From: Lichenicola sp964247725
Lineage (GTDB): Bacteria > Pseudomonadota > Alphaproteobacteria > Acetobacterales > Acetobacteraceae
Length of the DNA stretch: 64,000 nt
NCBI GenBank assembly: GCA_964247725.1
Contig: CAXTVM010000006.1
Coordinates: 1 to 64,000 of the forward strand
Direction of reading: 5' to 3'
This document shows, piece after piece, positions 1-9,245 of this stretch (position 1 is its first letter; every line of letters starts with the position of its first letter). The position numbers and the translations under genes were made by a program. The notes under the pieces were generated by a model that searched no databases, had not been told where the DNA came from, and saw only the letters and a program-made list of their open reading frames with translations.

Positions 1-544
<544 letters not shown>

Positions 545-599
545 CGCGGAACCGGTACCTTTACTCTGGTGCTATCGCTGCCTCGGCGGCGGCGCGGAC

Positions 600-1802
600 C
601 TATGGCTCGCCGGCATCCTCGACCAGCACCGGCAGGTGCAGCAGCACGTCGGTGCGGCCCGGACGGCTGTCGATCTCGATCAGCCCGCCATGGTCGCCGA
701 CGATCTTCGCCGCCAGCGCCAGCCCGAGCCCGCTGCCGCTGACCTTGGTGGTGAGGAACGGCTCGAACAGATGCGGCCGGATCGACTCCGAGATGCCGGG
801 GCCGTTGTCGCGCACCGTCACCAGCAGCGGCAGGTGCATGCGCTGGTCCGAGCCCTTCACCGCCAGCCGGACGCTGTTGTGATAGGCCGTGCACAGCGTG
901 ATCTCGCCGGTGCCGGCGCCGATATCCGGGGAAGCGTCGGCGGTGATCGCCTCGGCCGCGTTCTTGACCAGGTTCAGCAGCACCTGCACCAGCTGGTCGC
1001 GGTTGCCCCAGACCGGCGGCAGCGACGGGTCGTAGTGCTCGACGAAGCGGATGTGCGCGGCGAAGCCCCGCTGCGCCAGCATCCGCACGTGCTCCAGCAC
1101 CCGGTGGATGTTGACCGGCCGGCGGTCGATCGGCTTCTCGTTGAACATCTCCATGCGCTCGACCAGCGCCCGGATGCGATCGGCCTCGTCGCGGATCAGC
1201 ACGGCGAGCTCGCGGTCGTTCTCCGCCACCGTGCTCTCCAGCAGCTGCGCCGCGCCCCGGATGCCGGACAGCGGGTTCTTCACCTCGTGCGCCAGGATCG
1301 CCGCCATCCCCGAGACGCTGCGGGCGGCGTTGCGGAAGGTGAGCTGGCGGTCCAGCGCCCGCGCCGCAGAGGCGTCGTGCAAGGTCAGCAGCACGAACTC
1401 CGGCTCCTCGTTGACCGGCGTCCCCTGCACGGTGATGCCCTGCCGGCTGAGCCGCGGACCCTCCAGCGCCAGCTCGTGCTCGACGATGGTGACGCCGTTC
1501 CGCCGGACCTGCTCCAGCAGCTGGAACAACGGGTGATCGGGCGGCACCAGGTCGGCCAGCCCCAGCAGCCGCAGCTGCGACCGCGACATCCCGAAGAACG
1601 GCTCGGCGGCGCCGTTGACGTAGCGGATGCGGTGGCGCCGGTCGAGCAGCAGCACCGGGATCGGCAGGCTCTCCATCATCGCCCCGGCATCCGGCACCGG
1701 CAGCGCCGCCACCGGCTGCGGCGGCAGCGGCGGCTGGCCCAAACTTCGGCCGGACCCGCGGCGCGGCCGCTTCGCCGTCTCCGGCAGCGTGGCCGCCGTC
1801 AC
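600..1802 (-). CDS. ntrB: Nitrogen regulation sensor histidine kinase NtrB
   Basis: Cytosolic sensor kinase/phosphatase that controls NtrC, normally through PII. The 400-residue product has a PAS-like sensing domain (about 43-150), a dimerisation and phosphorylation helix with H172 in the motif AHEVKNPLSGIRGAAQ, and a HATPase domain with N box NLVKNAAEA, G1 box DNGPGI and a GSGLGLALA box. There is no membrane segment, as expected for NtrB. The chosen start is GTG at 1802, which overlaps the dusB stop in a GTGA arrangement and implies translational coupling. A start at either Met of MMESLPIP would remove about 40 low-complexity residues and cannot be excluded. It ends with TAG. Confidence 0.93.
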   Translation of the reverse strand: MTAATLPETAKRPRRGSGRSLGQPPLPPQPVAALPVPDAGAMMESLPIPVLLLDRRHRIRYVNGAAEPFFGMSRSQLRLLGLADLVPPDHPLFQLLEQVRRNGVTIVEHELALEGPRLSRQGITVQGTPVNEEPEFVLLTLHDASAARALDRQLTFRNAARSVSGMAAILAHEVKNPLSGIRGAAQLLESTVAENDRELAVLIRDEADRIRALVERMEMFNEKPIDRRPVNIHRVLEHVRMLAQRGFAAHIRFVEHYDPSLPPVWGNRDQLVQVLLNLVKNAAEAITADASPDIGAGTGEITLCTAYHNSVRLAVKGSDQRMHLPLLVTVRDNGPGISESIRPHLFEPFLTTKVSGSGLGLALAAKIVGDHGGLIEIDSRPGRTDVLLHLPVLVEDAGEP

Positions 1803-2866
1803 GCCGCCAGGTCCTCGGACGCAGGCCCCAACCGCGGCTCGCGCCCGACGCCCGCCTCGATCTGGCGGTCGTAGAACGACTCGATCATCGCGATCGCCGC
1901 CCCCGCCTCGTCGACCCGGTTGATCGCCGCCCGGAAGATGGCCGACCCGGGCAGCCCGGCCGAGTACCAGGACACGTGCTTGCGCGCGAGCCGCAGGCCG
2001 GGATGGAGGCCGAAGTGCGACAGCATCGCATGGTAGTGCTCGAGCACGATCGCCCGCTCGTCCGCCAGCCCCGGCTCCGCCGGCACCGCCTCGCCGGCCA
2101 GCGCCGCCGCCACCTGCGCCGGCAGCCACGGCCGGCCGTAGCAGCCGCGGCCGATCATCACCCCGTCCGCCCCCGACGCCGCCAGCGCCGCCCGCGCGTC
2201 GGCGACGCCGCCGATGTCGCCGTTGACGATCACCGGCAGCGACACCGCCTGCTTCACCTGCGCCACGAAGCCCCAGTCCGCGCGCCCCTCGTAGAACTGC
2301 TGCCGGGTCCGCCCGTGCACGGTGACCATGCGGATGCCGGCCTCCTGCGCGATCCGCGCCAGGCGCGGCGCGTTCAGGCTGCCGTGGTCCCAGCCCATGC
2401 GCATCTTCAGCGTCACCGGCACCGGCACCGCCGCCACCGTCGCCTCCAGCAGCCGCGCCGCCAGCCTCTCGTCGCGCATCAGCGCCGAGCCCGCCTGCTG
2501 GCCGACCGCGACCTTCTTGGCCGGGCAGCCGAAATTGATGTCGACCAGGTCGGCGCCGCGATCCACCGCGATCCGCGCCGCCTCCGCCATCGCGTCCGGC
2601 TCGCAGCCGGCCAGCTGCACCGCGTTCGGACCGCCCTCGTCGGCGGTCTCCGCCATCCGCAGCGTCGCCTGGTTCTCCCGCACCATCGCCCAGGACGCGA
2701 TCATCTCCGACACCACCAGCCCGGCGCCCAGCCGGCGCGCCAGCCGCCGATACGGCAGGTCGGTGACGCCCGACATCGGCGCCAGGATCACCGGCCGCTC
2801 GATCACCACGCCGCCGAGGTCGATCGGAGGCAGCGCCACGCTGTCGGTGATGATCGAGTTGCTCAT
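1799..2866 (-). CDS. dusB: tRNA-dihydrouridine synthase DusB (NifR3)
   Basis: FMN-dependent enzyme that reduces specific uridines in tRNA to dihydrouridine. The 355-residue protein has a TIM-barrel start (LAPMSGVTDLPYR, about 29-40), the catalytic cysteine C114 in NFGCPAKK, and FMN/phosphate-binding segments VHGRTR and VNGDIGG with GADGVMIGRG. Length is typical for the family. It is the first gene of the dusB-ntrB-ntrC run, the classical nifR3-ntrBC arrangement of alphaproteobacteria, and its stop overlaps the ntrB GTG. It is divergent from ispDF, and the gap contains a large inverted repeat. Confidence 0.95.
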   Translation of the reverse strand: MSNSIITDSVALPPIDLGGVVIERPVILAPMSGVTDLPYRRLARRLGAGLVVSEMIASWAMVRENQATLRMAETADEGGPNAVQLAGCEPDAMAEAARIAVDRGADLVDINFGCPAKKVAVGQQAGSALMRDERLAARLLEATVAAVPVPVTLKMRMGWDHGSLNAPRLARIAQEAGIRMVTVHGRTRQQFYEGRADWGFVAQVKQAVSLPVIVNGDIGGVADARAALAASGADGVMIGRGCYGRPWLPAQVAAALAGEAVPAEPGLADERAIVLEHYHAMLSHFGLHPGLRLARKHVSWYSAGLPGSAIFRAAINRVDEAGAAIAMIESFYDRQIEAGVGREPRLGPASEDLAA

Positions 2867-2929
2867 GATTTGGGCAAAATACCTGTCGGCGTGACGGGGC
2901 GCAATCAGGTCCGGCCATTAAGGCGGGGG

Positions 2930-3105
2930 CGCTCCCCCGGACCCGCCAAGGGCCGGCGGCCCTTGGAACCCGATTCGTCAAGGGAATCGTCCCAGCTTGA
3001 GGGTACGACCCTGACGAATCGGGTCCTGGGGCCGTCGTGCGCGAGCACGCTTCGCGTGACGGCCCCGGCGGGGTCCAGGGGCAGCGCCCCTGGCCTTCTT
3101 GACGT
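2930..3105. repeat. Dispersed imperfect inverted repeat, copy A
   Basis: This region lies between the divergent starts of dusB and ispDF. The core is an inverted pair: CCCGATTCGTCA near 2970 and its complement TGACGAATCGGG near 3012. Outside the core, the right arm carries CCGTCGTGCG..CGCGTGACGG and a strong hairpin of the form CCAGGGGC-loop-GCCCCTGG (about 3075-3093). The left arm has a shorter hairpin (AAGGGCC..GGCCCTT). The same building blocks recur at 19.7 kb and 33.1 kb, with a half copy at 4.3 kb. No open frame in it looks like a protein. It could be a REP/BIME-like or MITE-like element. Confidence 0.75.
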
Positions 3106-3134
3106 GCTCCCCCTCCCCGCCCCATTCACCGCCG

Positions 3135-4283
3135 ATGCGCATCGCCGCCCTCCTCCTGGCCGCCGGCGCCGGCCGCCGCTACGGCGCCGAGATCCCGAAG
3201 CAGTTCGCATCGCTCGCCGGCCGCGCCGTCATCCACCACGCGGCCGAGTGCCTGCTGCCGCACGTGTCGGTGCTGCAGCCGGTCGGCGACCCCGACCTGC
3301 TGGAGCCCGCGCTGGCCGGGCTCGGAGCCAACGTGCTGCGGGCGGTCCCCGGCGGCGCCACCCGGCAGGCCAGCGTGCGCGCCGGCCTGGAGGCGCTCGA
3401 TGCGCTGCCCGAGCCGCTGCGGCCGGACCTGGTGCTGGTGCATGACGGCGCCCGTCCGTTCGTGCCGGCGACGCTGGTCCGCCGCGTCCTGGCCGCACTC
3501 GACGCGCATGACGGCGCCATCCCGGCCGTCGCCGTCGCCGACACGCTGAAGTGCTGCCGGGACGGGCTGGTCGCCGGCACCGTGCCCCGCGACGGGCTCT
3601 ACCGCGCGCAGACCCCGCAGGGCTTCCGCTTCGCCCTGCTGCGCGACCTGCACCAGGCGGCGCAGGCCGGCGACATGACCGACGACGCGGCGCTGCTGGA
3701 GCGGGCCGGCCACGCCGTGGCGCTGGTGCAGGGCTCCGACGACAACATCAAGCTGACCTATGCGGAGGACCTGGTGCGACTGGAGCGGCTGATCGGCCCA
3801 TCACTGCTGCCGCGCACCGGCACCGGCTTCGACGTGCACGCCTTCGCCCCGGACCGGGCGCTGGTGCTGTGCGGCATCACGGTGCCGTTCGAGCGCGGCC
3901 TGGCCGGGCATTCCGACGCCGACGTCGGCATCCACGCGCTGTGCGACGCGATCTACGGCGCGCTGGCCGAGGGCGACATCGGCCGGCACTTCCCGCCCAG
4001 CGAGGAGACCTGGAAGGACGCCGACAGCGCCCGCTTCCTCGTCCATGCCGGGGAGCGCATCGCCGCCCGCGGCGGCATGCTGGTCAACGCCGACGTCACC
4101 CTGATCTGCGAGCGGCCGAAGATCGGTCCGCACGCCGGGGCGATGCGCGAGCGGCTGGCCGAACTGCTGCGGGTGGGGACGGACCGCATCTCGGTGAAGG
4201 CCACCACCACCGAACGCCTCGGCTTCACCGGTCGCGGCGAAGGCATCGCGGCGCAGGCGGCGGTGAGCATCGTGGTGCCGTAG
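3135..4283 (+). CDS. ispDF: Bifunctional IspD/IspF, MEP-pathway cytidylyltransferase and cyclodiphosphate synthase
   Basis: Catalyses two non-consecutive MEP-pathway steps: CTP plus MEP to CDP-ME (IspD), and CDP-ME-2-phosphate to cyclic MEcPP (IspF). The IspD half (1-220) begins with the nucleotide-binding motif LLLAAGAGRRYGAEIPKQ and has HDGARPF. The IspF half (about 228-382) has the zinc/metal ligands D233 and H235 (GFDVHAF) and H259 (GHSDADVG), then DSARFL and the C-terminal TTTERLGFTGRGEG. The fused form is common in alphaproteobacteria. The ATG at 3135 starts directly at the IspD fold; an upstream in-frame TTG would only add low-complexity residues. It ends with TAG. Confidence 0.95.
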   Translation: MRIAALLLAAGAGRRYGAEIPKQFASLAGRAVIHHAAECLLPHVSVLQPVGDPDLLEPALAGLGANVLRAVPGGATRQASVRAGLEALDALPEPLRPDLVLVHDGARPFVPATLVRRVLAALDAHDGAIPAVAVADTLKCCRDGLVAGTVPRDGLYRAQTPQGFRFALLRDLHQAAQAGDMTDDAALLERAGHAVALVQGSDDNIKLTYAEDLVRLERLIGPSLLPRTGTGFDVHAFAPDRALVLCGITVPFERGLAGHSDADVGIHALCDAIYGALAEGDIGRHFPPSEETWKDADSARFLVHAGERIAARGGMLVNADVTLICERPKIGPHAGAMRERLAELLRVGTDRISVKATTTERLGFTGRGEGIAAQAAVSIVVP

Positions 4284-4297
4284 GGCTAGGGTCTCTA

Positions 4298-4378
4298 CTC
4301 CTGGACCCCGCCGGAGCCGTCACGCGAAGCGTGTCGGCGCACGACGATCCCGGACCCGGATTCGTTCAGCTCAAGGCG
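4298..4378. repeat. Dispersed inverted repeat, truncated copy B
   Basis: About 80 bases directly after ispDF contain the half-element CTGGACCCCGCCGGAGCCGT, then CACGCGAAGCGTG and CCCGGATTCGTTCAGC. These are the same words as in copies A, C and D, but the second arm and the outer GCCCCTGG hairpin are missing. This copy lies between ispDF and an opposing small gene, so unlike the other three it is not in a divergent gap. It overlaps the end of the small membrane-protein gene at 4366-4530. Confidence 0.55.
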
Positions 4379-4530
4379 CAGACCAGGACGACGACGGGCA
4401 TCGCGGCCAGCACCAGCCAGGATCCCATCGCGCAGCGGGCGGCGAGACGGGCGACGTGGCGCTGCAGCCGGCGGCTCATCGGACGGCTTCGGCAGCCGGT
4501 GGCAACGGCGTCGACCAGCGCATCGTTCAT
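4366..4530 (-). CDS. Small single-pass membrane protein (hypothetical)
   Basis: A 54-codon frame starting MNDALVDAVATG, with an AGGA ribosome-binding sequence about nine bases upstream. It has a basic middle (residues about 13-34, many Arg) followed by one hydrophobic segment, WLVLAAMPVVVLVCALS, that runs to the C-terminus. This gives a tail-anchored or N-in single-span topology. No family is recognised. The stop lies inside repeat copy B, which weakens the case, because the end may have been created by repeat insertion. The composition, RBS and plausible membrane anchor favour a real gene, but a chance frame in GC-rich DNA is possible. Confidence 0.4.
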   Translation of the reverse strand: MNDALVDAVATGCRSRPMSRRLQRHVARLAARCAMGSWLVLAAMPVVVLVCALS

Positions 4531-4653
4531 CGCAAGGGATCCTGTTCCGTAGCCCGATACAGGTAGCAAACCTGCCGCGGCCCGGATGTAACCAATGATC
4601 ACAGCGGGTGCCGGTCAAGCAACAGTTTCCGGTCGTCAGTCTGGACAGGAGCT

Positions 4654-5715
4654 TCAACTTGTCGGGAGCGCGCGGTTATTGCGATCAGGCGACGAATGAT
4701 TGGCCGCCTCCGGAGTCGCCGCATCGGCGCGGCGCGCGAACGGCCCGGCCGGAACCGGCCCAGCCCAGCATTCCCCCCTCACTTGACCGGGCGCGGCGCC
4801 CGGCGGCCCACGCCCGGCCAATCGCCGCAGCTCGGCCAGATGCTCCGCCGGTCCCTGCAGCACCGCCTCGACCCGCCCGTCGACCAGGTTCCGCACCCAT
4901 CCCAGGATGTCGCGCGCGCCTGCCTCGGCCTGCAGCCAGACCCGATAGCCGACACCCTGCACCCGGCCATCGATCAGCCAGCGCTCCGCCACCATCCCCC
5001 GCGCCAGCACGACGAAGCGCCTGGCCCCGGCCGCCTCCCGCGCCATCCGGTCCCGGCGTCGCGCCACCTCGTCGTCCAGGCCCCATCGCTCGGCCTGGTG
5101 CAGCGTGTCGAGCAGGGCGAGGTCGGCCGCGGCCTCCGGCGCCAACGCCCCGTCCGCGGCCGCGAGCCCCAGCACCAGGCTGCCCAGCAACGGCGCCAGC
5201 ACGCCGAGGGCGACGAGTGCCGGGTCGTCCCGCCGTGCCAGCGCCCGCCGCATCGCCAATAGCGCCGGCTCCGGCTGCGTCACCGGCATCACCCCGGTGC
5301 CCACCACCAGCTTCGCCGACACCATCTGTTGACACCACTCCAGCCAGGGCTGCCAACCCCGTTCCTGCCGCGCCACCAGCGACGGCGGATGCGCCGCCCG
5401 GTAGCAGAGCAGGTCGCGGTCGATCTCGGCCAGCAGCGATGCGACCATCGCCTCGCGCGCCGGCGCCACCCGCTCCTGCAGCGTCGCCGCGAGCGCGGTC
5501 AGCTCGATCGCCTCCGGCCCGAAGGTGCCGCCGACCTCGCCGCCGGCCGCCTGCCATTCCACCGCCACCGCCTCGGCGAGCTCCCGCCGTCGCAGCGTCA
5601 GCACCGCCCCGCCCGGCAGCCGCAGCGGCCGCTGGTCGAGCATGATCCGATAGCCGTCGCCGTCCGCCAGCACCTCCGCCCGCTGCCAGACCCGCCGCCG
5701 CCTCGCCCCGCTCAC
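4654..5715 (-). CDS. ATP12-family F1-ATPase assembly chaperone fused to acylphosphatase
   Basis: A single 353-residue frame covers two known folds. Residues 1 to about 225 are ATP12-like (VWQRAEVLADGDGYRIMLD near the start, then a long helical region), the chaperone for F1 alpha subunit assembly. Residues about 235-335 are acylphosphatase, with the phosphate loop GRVQGVGYR (catalytic Arg), GWVRNLVDGRVEAV (catalytic Asn) and the usual GPF..R end. A 20-residue polar tail follows. No stop lies between the two parts. The GTG start at 5715 overlaps the asmA-like stop (GTGA), so it is coupled to the operon. The genes are normally separate, so this is a fusion or a lost stop. Confidence 0.85.
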   Translation of the reverse strand: MSGARRRRVWQRAEVLADGDGYRIMLDQRPLRLPGGAVLTLRRRELAEAVAVEWQAAGGEVGGTFGPEAIELTALAATLQERVAPAREAMVASLLAEIDRDLLCYRAAHPPSLVARQERGWQPWLEWCQQMVSAKLVVGTGVMPVTQPEPALLAMRRALARRDDPALVALGVLAPLLGSLVLGLAAADGALAPEAAADLALLDTLHQAERWGLDDEVARRRDRMAREAAGARRFVVLARGMVAERWLIDGRVQGVGYRVWLQAEAGARDILGWVRNLVDGRVEAVLQGPAEHLAELRRLAGRGPPGAAPGQVRGECWAGPVPAGPFARRADAATPEAANHSSPDRNNRALPTS

Positions 5716-8267
5716 CGGAACAGCCCGAGCCCGCGCAGGATGTCGAGGCCTTTCGGCCCCTTGCGCGGCCGGGTCGCCGCCGTGTCCGGATCCGGCAGCG
5801 GTCCCGGCGCCCCGAACCGCGCCGCCGCCAGCGCCGGTCCGCACGGATCGACCGCCGCCTTGGCCGGCCCGAGCGTCAGCGCGAACCGGCCGCCCGGCGC
5901 CGCCGGATCAAGCGCCGCCCGCGGCGCCGCGAGCGTGCCGCCGAGATGCACCGGGATCGAGGCGCCGGCGCCGCCGACCGCCACCACCGGAAGCAGGTGC
6001 AGGTCGAGCGCGCCGTCGGTCAGGCCCACCGTGCCGTGCCCCTGCACGGCGATGCGGGCCGTCTGCAGCGCCAGCGGCGCCACCGTGGCGACCCCGCCCG
6101 CGATCCGCGCCGGCAGCGCCAGGCAGCGCACCGCGGTCCAGCCGCCCGCGCCCGATCCGCCGGAGCCCAACCCGCCGCCCGGCAGCGCCGTCAGCGCCGG
6201 CACCCGTCCGAGCAGCTGCGCCAGCGTCGCCTCGGCGATCTCGCCGTCCACTATCGACGCACCGGCGCGGCCGGTCAGGCTCGCCAGCAGCGTCCCGGTG
6301 GTGCCGCCGGTGGCGGTGAGGTCGCCGACCAGCTCGACCGTGCCCCGCACCGCCGAAGCCTGTCCGAACCAGGCCGCCAGCATCGCCGCCGGCACCATCG
6401 ACGGCCGCACGGTGACCGTCAGGCTGCGGTCGGCGGCACTGGCCGCGAGGCTGCCCGCGATCGGCCCCGCCGGGCCGTCCACGCTGAACGGCGCCAGGGT
6501 CAGCGTGCCGTCATGCACCGCCAGTTCGGCCAGCAGGCCGTGATACTCGGCTCCATCCAGACGCAGGTGCTGGCCGTCGACCCGCACCGCCAGATCCGCC
6601 AGCCGCAGCGCCGCGAACGGCACCGTCCCATCGTCCGCGGCACCGGTATCGGCGCCGGTGCCGCCGGACGCCGCCGGCCCCTTCGCCGCCGGCGCACCCG
6701 CATCCGCCGTTTCCGGCGCCCGCCATCCCGTCTGCAGCCGGTCGAGATCGGCATGCGCCACCGTCACCGCCGCCGTCAGCGTCGGGTGCCCGCGTTCGGT
6801 CAGGGTCGCCGATCCGGCCAGGCCGAGCTCGCGCGACTCCAGGGTAAGGTCCGAGACCGTCACCGCCGCCGGCGGCTGCACCTGCACCCGGGCGGAGGCC
6901 GCCATCGCGGTCAGCGCAGGCCCGTCGGCCAGCAGTTCTCGCAGCGTGGGCGCCGTCACCGTCACCCGCAGGTCGGAGGCCGTCCCGGCGCTGCCGCGGG
7001 CCTGGAGCTGGGCTGCCCCCACCGCGAGGTCGAGCGCCACCGGGATCGGCCCCCACGCCGAAGCGGCCGCCCCCCGCCAGGCTCCCTGCCAGCTCGGCAG
7101 CGTCCCCAGCGTGCCGCGCAGCCGCACCGCCTGGCCCTGCCAGCGCCCGTCGAGCGCCACCGCCAGCGGCGCGTCGCGGTCCCCGGCCCGCAGCGACAGC
7201 CGGTCCACCGATAGCCCGGCTGCCTGCCGCGCGCGCGGCAGCGCGCCGGTATCGAACGCCCCGCTGCGCAGGTCCAGGCGGTCGACCCGCGGCTGGCTGG
7301 CCGCCGCCGCCGCCGGCGCCGCGTCGACCACGCGCAGCTGCAGCCGTCCATCCGCTACCGGCGGCAGCGCCGCGTGCGGGAACAGCGCATCGAGCGCGTC
7401 GAGCCGTGCCGCCTGCGCGTCGACGTCGAACGCATAGCCGCGCAGCCGCGCCGGATCGTCCACCGTACCGACGATGCCAATCCGACCGACCGACCGATCG
7501 TCCTGCCGCTCGCTGGCCTCGATCCGCACCGGCCACGGCGCCTGCGACGGGTTCGCGCGGTCCAGCCGCGACAGCACCCCGGTGCTCACCTCTGCCTGGA
7601 ACCCGGCGCCGCCGTGACGGCCGGACAGGCTTGCCGACGGCGCGCCGCCAGCGAGCCCGCTCGCCTCCAGCCGCATCTGGTCGAACGCGCCGGTCCAGCC
7701 GTGGCGCGCGTCGGACCAGGCGACGCGCCCGTCCAGCAGCCGCACCGAACCGATCTCGATCCCCCAGCGCGCGCCGCCGCCAGCCGGCCCGCCGCCGATC
7801 TCCGGCCGCGGCAAGCGGTGCAATTGCCAGTTCGCGGTGCCATCGGCCGCCCGCTCCAGCACCAGGTCGGGCCGCGTCAGCGTCACCCCCTCGAGCCGGA
7901 CCACGTGCCGCAGCAGCGGCAGCAGCGCCAGGTGCGCCTGCAGCCGCGCCGCCGTCAGCATCTGCGGCCGCATTCCCTGCGCCCAATTGCCGAACCCGAC
8001 ATCCTCGGCCTCGATCGTCGGCACCGGCAGCAGCCGGACCCGCAGCCGGCTCAGCGTCAGCGTGCGCCCGGTCTGGCGCAGCGCGTCCTGCTCGATCCGC
8101 GCCGCGAGCGCCGCCGGGTCCAGCCGTCGCTGCACCACCAGCGCCGCCCCGGCCAGGCCCGCCGCCAGCAGCAGCGCCAGCACCAGGATCGCCCCGGCGA
8201 GCGCCCGCAGCGGCCCGCCTTTCGCCTGCCGGCCGATCGCCCGGCCCGCCCCCCGCCCCGCCGCCAT
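5712..8267 (-). CDS. AsmA-family outer-membrane assembly/lipid transport-like protein
   Basis: An 851-residue protein of the AsmA type: one N-terminal inner-membrane helix (about 22-46, LAGAILVLALLLAAGLAGAA), then a long periplasmic beta-rich region. The family motif follows the helix (LRVRLLPVPTIEAEDVGFGN, LARPDLVLERAADGTANW-like). The C-terminal third resembles the AsmA-like domain (GTVELVGDLTATGGT.. and LTGRAGASIVDGEIA..). AsmA-like proteins are thought to shuttle phospholipids or affect outer-membrane assembly. The gene begins six bases after the rluA-family stop and overlaps the next gene by four bases, so it is the third gene of a four-gene operon. It ends with a Lys/Arg/Gly-rich tail. 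Confidence 0.85.
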   Translation of the reverse strand: MAAGRGAGRAIGRQAKGGPLRALAGAILVLALLLAAGLAGAALVVQRRLDPAALAARIEQDALRQTGRTLTLSRLRVRLLPVPTIEAEDVGFGNWAQGMRPQMLTAARLQAHLALLPLLRHVVRLEGVTLTRPDLVLERAADGTANWQLHRLPRPEIGGGPAGGGARWGIEIGSVRLLDGRVAWSDARHGWTGAFDQMRLEASGLAGGAPSASLSGRHGGAGFQAEVSTGVLSRLDRANPSQAPWPVRIEASERQDDRSVGRIGIVGTVDDPARLRGYAFDVDAQAARLDALDALFPHAALPPVADGRLQLRVVDAAPAAAAASQPRVDRLDLRSGAFDTGALPRARQAAGLSVDRLSLRAGDRDAPLAVALDGRWQGQAVRLRGTLGTLPSWQGAWRGAAASAWGPIPVALDLAVGAAQLQARGSAGTASDLRVTVTAPTLRELLADGPALTAMAASARVQVQPPAAVTVSDLTLESRELGLAGSATLTERGHPTLTAAVTVAHADLDRLQTGWRAPETADAGAPAAKGPAASGGTGADTGAADDGTVPFAALRLADLAVRVDGQHLRLDGAEYHGLLAELAVHDGTLTLAPFSVDGPAGPIAGSLAASAADRSLTVTVRPSMVPAAMLAAWFGQASAVRGTVELVGDLTATGGTTGTLLASLTGRAGASIVDGEIAEATLAQLLGRVPALTALPGGGLGSGGSGAGGWTAVRCLALPARIAGGVATVAPLALQTARIAVQGHGTVGLTDGALDLHLLPVVAVGGAGASIPVHLGGTLAAPRAALDPAAPGGRFALTLGPAKAAVDPCGPALAAARFGAPGPLPDPDTAATRPRKGPKGLDILRGLGLFR

Positions 8268-8273
8268 CGCCGG

Positions 8274-9245
8274 TCAGGCCCGCCGGCTGGCCGGCAGCGG
8301 CCCGGCCTCGAAGCCGAGCGTGCGGAAGGTGTCGCGCATGTGCGGCGGCAGCGCTGCCGTTACCTGCAGCCGTCCGCCCACCGGATGCGGCAGCTCCAGC
8401 ATCCGGGCGTGCAGGTGAAGCTGGTCCGGAAATCCGTCCAGGTGCGCCCCGTCGCCGCCATATCTCGGGTCGCCCAGGATCGGCGTGCCCAGCGCCTCGC
8501 AGTGCACCCGCAGCTGGTGCGTGCGCCCGGTGTGCGGCATCAGCTCGAGCCAGGACAGCTTCCGCGCCGCCGAGTCGCGCACCACGTATTCGGTGCGGGC
8601 GTAGGCGCCGTCCTCCTCGTCGCGCCCGGCGGCGACGGTCAGCGCCCCCGGCCCGGCCCCCAGCCGCGCCAGCGGCAGGTCGATCACCCCTTCCGCCGGC
8701 ACCGGCCGGCCCACCGCCACCGCCCAATAGGTCTTGACCACGTCGCGGGTGCGGAACGACGCCGCCAGCTTGGCCGCCACCCCCGGCGTGCGCGCCAGCA
8801 GCAGCAGCCCGGAGGTGTCGCGGTCAATCCGGTGCACCAGCCGCGGCCGATGTTCGGCCTCGCCGCGCAGCGCGTCCAGCATTCCGTCGACGTGCCGGGT
8901 GATGCCGGGGCCACCCTGCACCGGCAGCCCGGCCGGCTTGTTCAGCACGATCACCTGCTCGTCCCGATACACCACCATCCGCTCGATCAGGGCGACGTCG
9001 CGCGCATCCACCGTCGCGACCACCGGCGCCGGCCGGGCCGTCTGCGGGATCGGCGGCACCCTCACCGTCTGCCCGGCCAGCAGCCGCGTCGAGGTCTCGG
9101 CGCGGCTGCCATCGACCCTGACCTGGCCGGTCCGGCACAGCTTCTGCAGCGCGCCCTGGGTGAGGTGCGGGTAGTGGCGGCGGAACCAGCGGTCGAGCCG
9201 AATCTCGGCCTCGTCGGCGGTGACGGGAAGGGTGACGACGCTCAT
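8274..9245 (-). CDS. rluC: RluA-family 23S rRNA pseudouridine synthase (RluC-like)
   Basis: Isomerises uridines in large-subunit rRNA. The N-terminal S4 RNA-binding domain covers residues about 12-65 (IRLDRWFRRHYPHLTQGALQ). The catalytic domain has NKPAGLPVQGG and the catalytic aspartate D141 in HRIDRDTSGLLLL, and ends with HTGRTHQLRVH and PILGDPRYGG. The 323-residue length and the S4 domain suggest RluC rather than the shorter RluA, but RluD-type specificity cannot be excluded. The ATG at 9245 overlaps the rarA stop in an ATGA arrangement and so fixes the start; an upstream in-frame Met would extend into rarA. Confidence 0.9.
   Translation of the reverse strand: MSVVTLPVTADEAEIRLDRWFRRHYPHLTQGALQKLCRTGQVRVDGSRAETSTRLLAGQTVRVPPIPQTARPAPVVATVDARDVALIERMVVYRDEQVIVLNKPAGLPVQGGPGITRHVDGMLDALRGEAEHRPRLVHRIDRDTSGLLLLARTPGVAAKLAASFRTRDVVKTYWAVAVGRPVPAEGVIDLPLARLGAGPGALTVAAGRDEEDGAYARTEYVVRDSAARKLSWLELMPHTGRTHQLRVHCEALGTPILGDPRYGGDGAHLDGFPDQLHLHARMLELPHPVGGRLQVTAALPPHMRDTFRTLGFEAGPLPASRRA

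Noticed and set aside
600..3125. One 841-codon frame covering ntrB and the antisense of dusB
   Set aside because: Only the part below 1802 is NtrB; the upstream part is a Gly/Arg/Ala-rich shadow of dusB in another frame.
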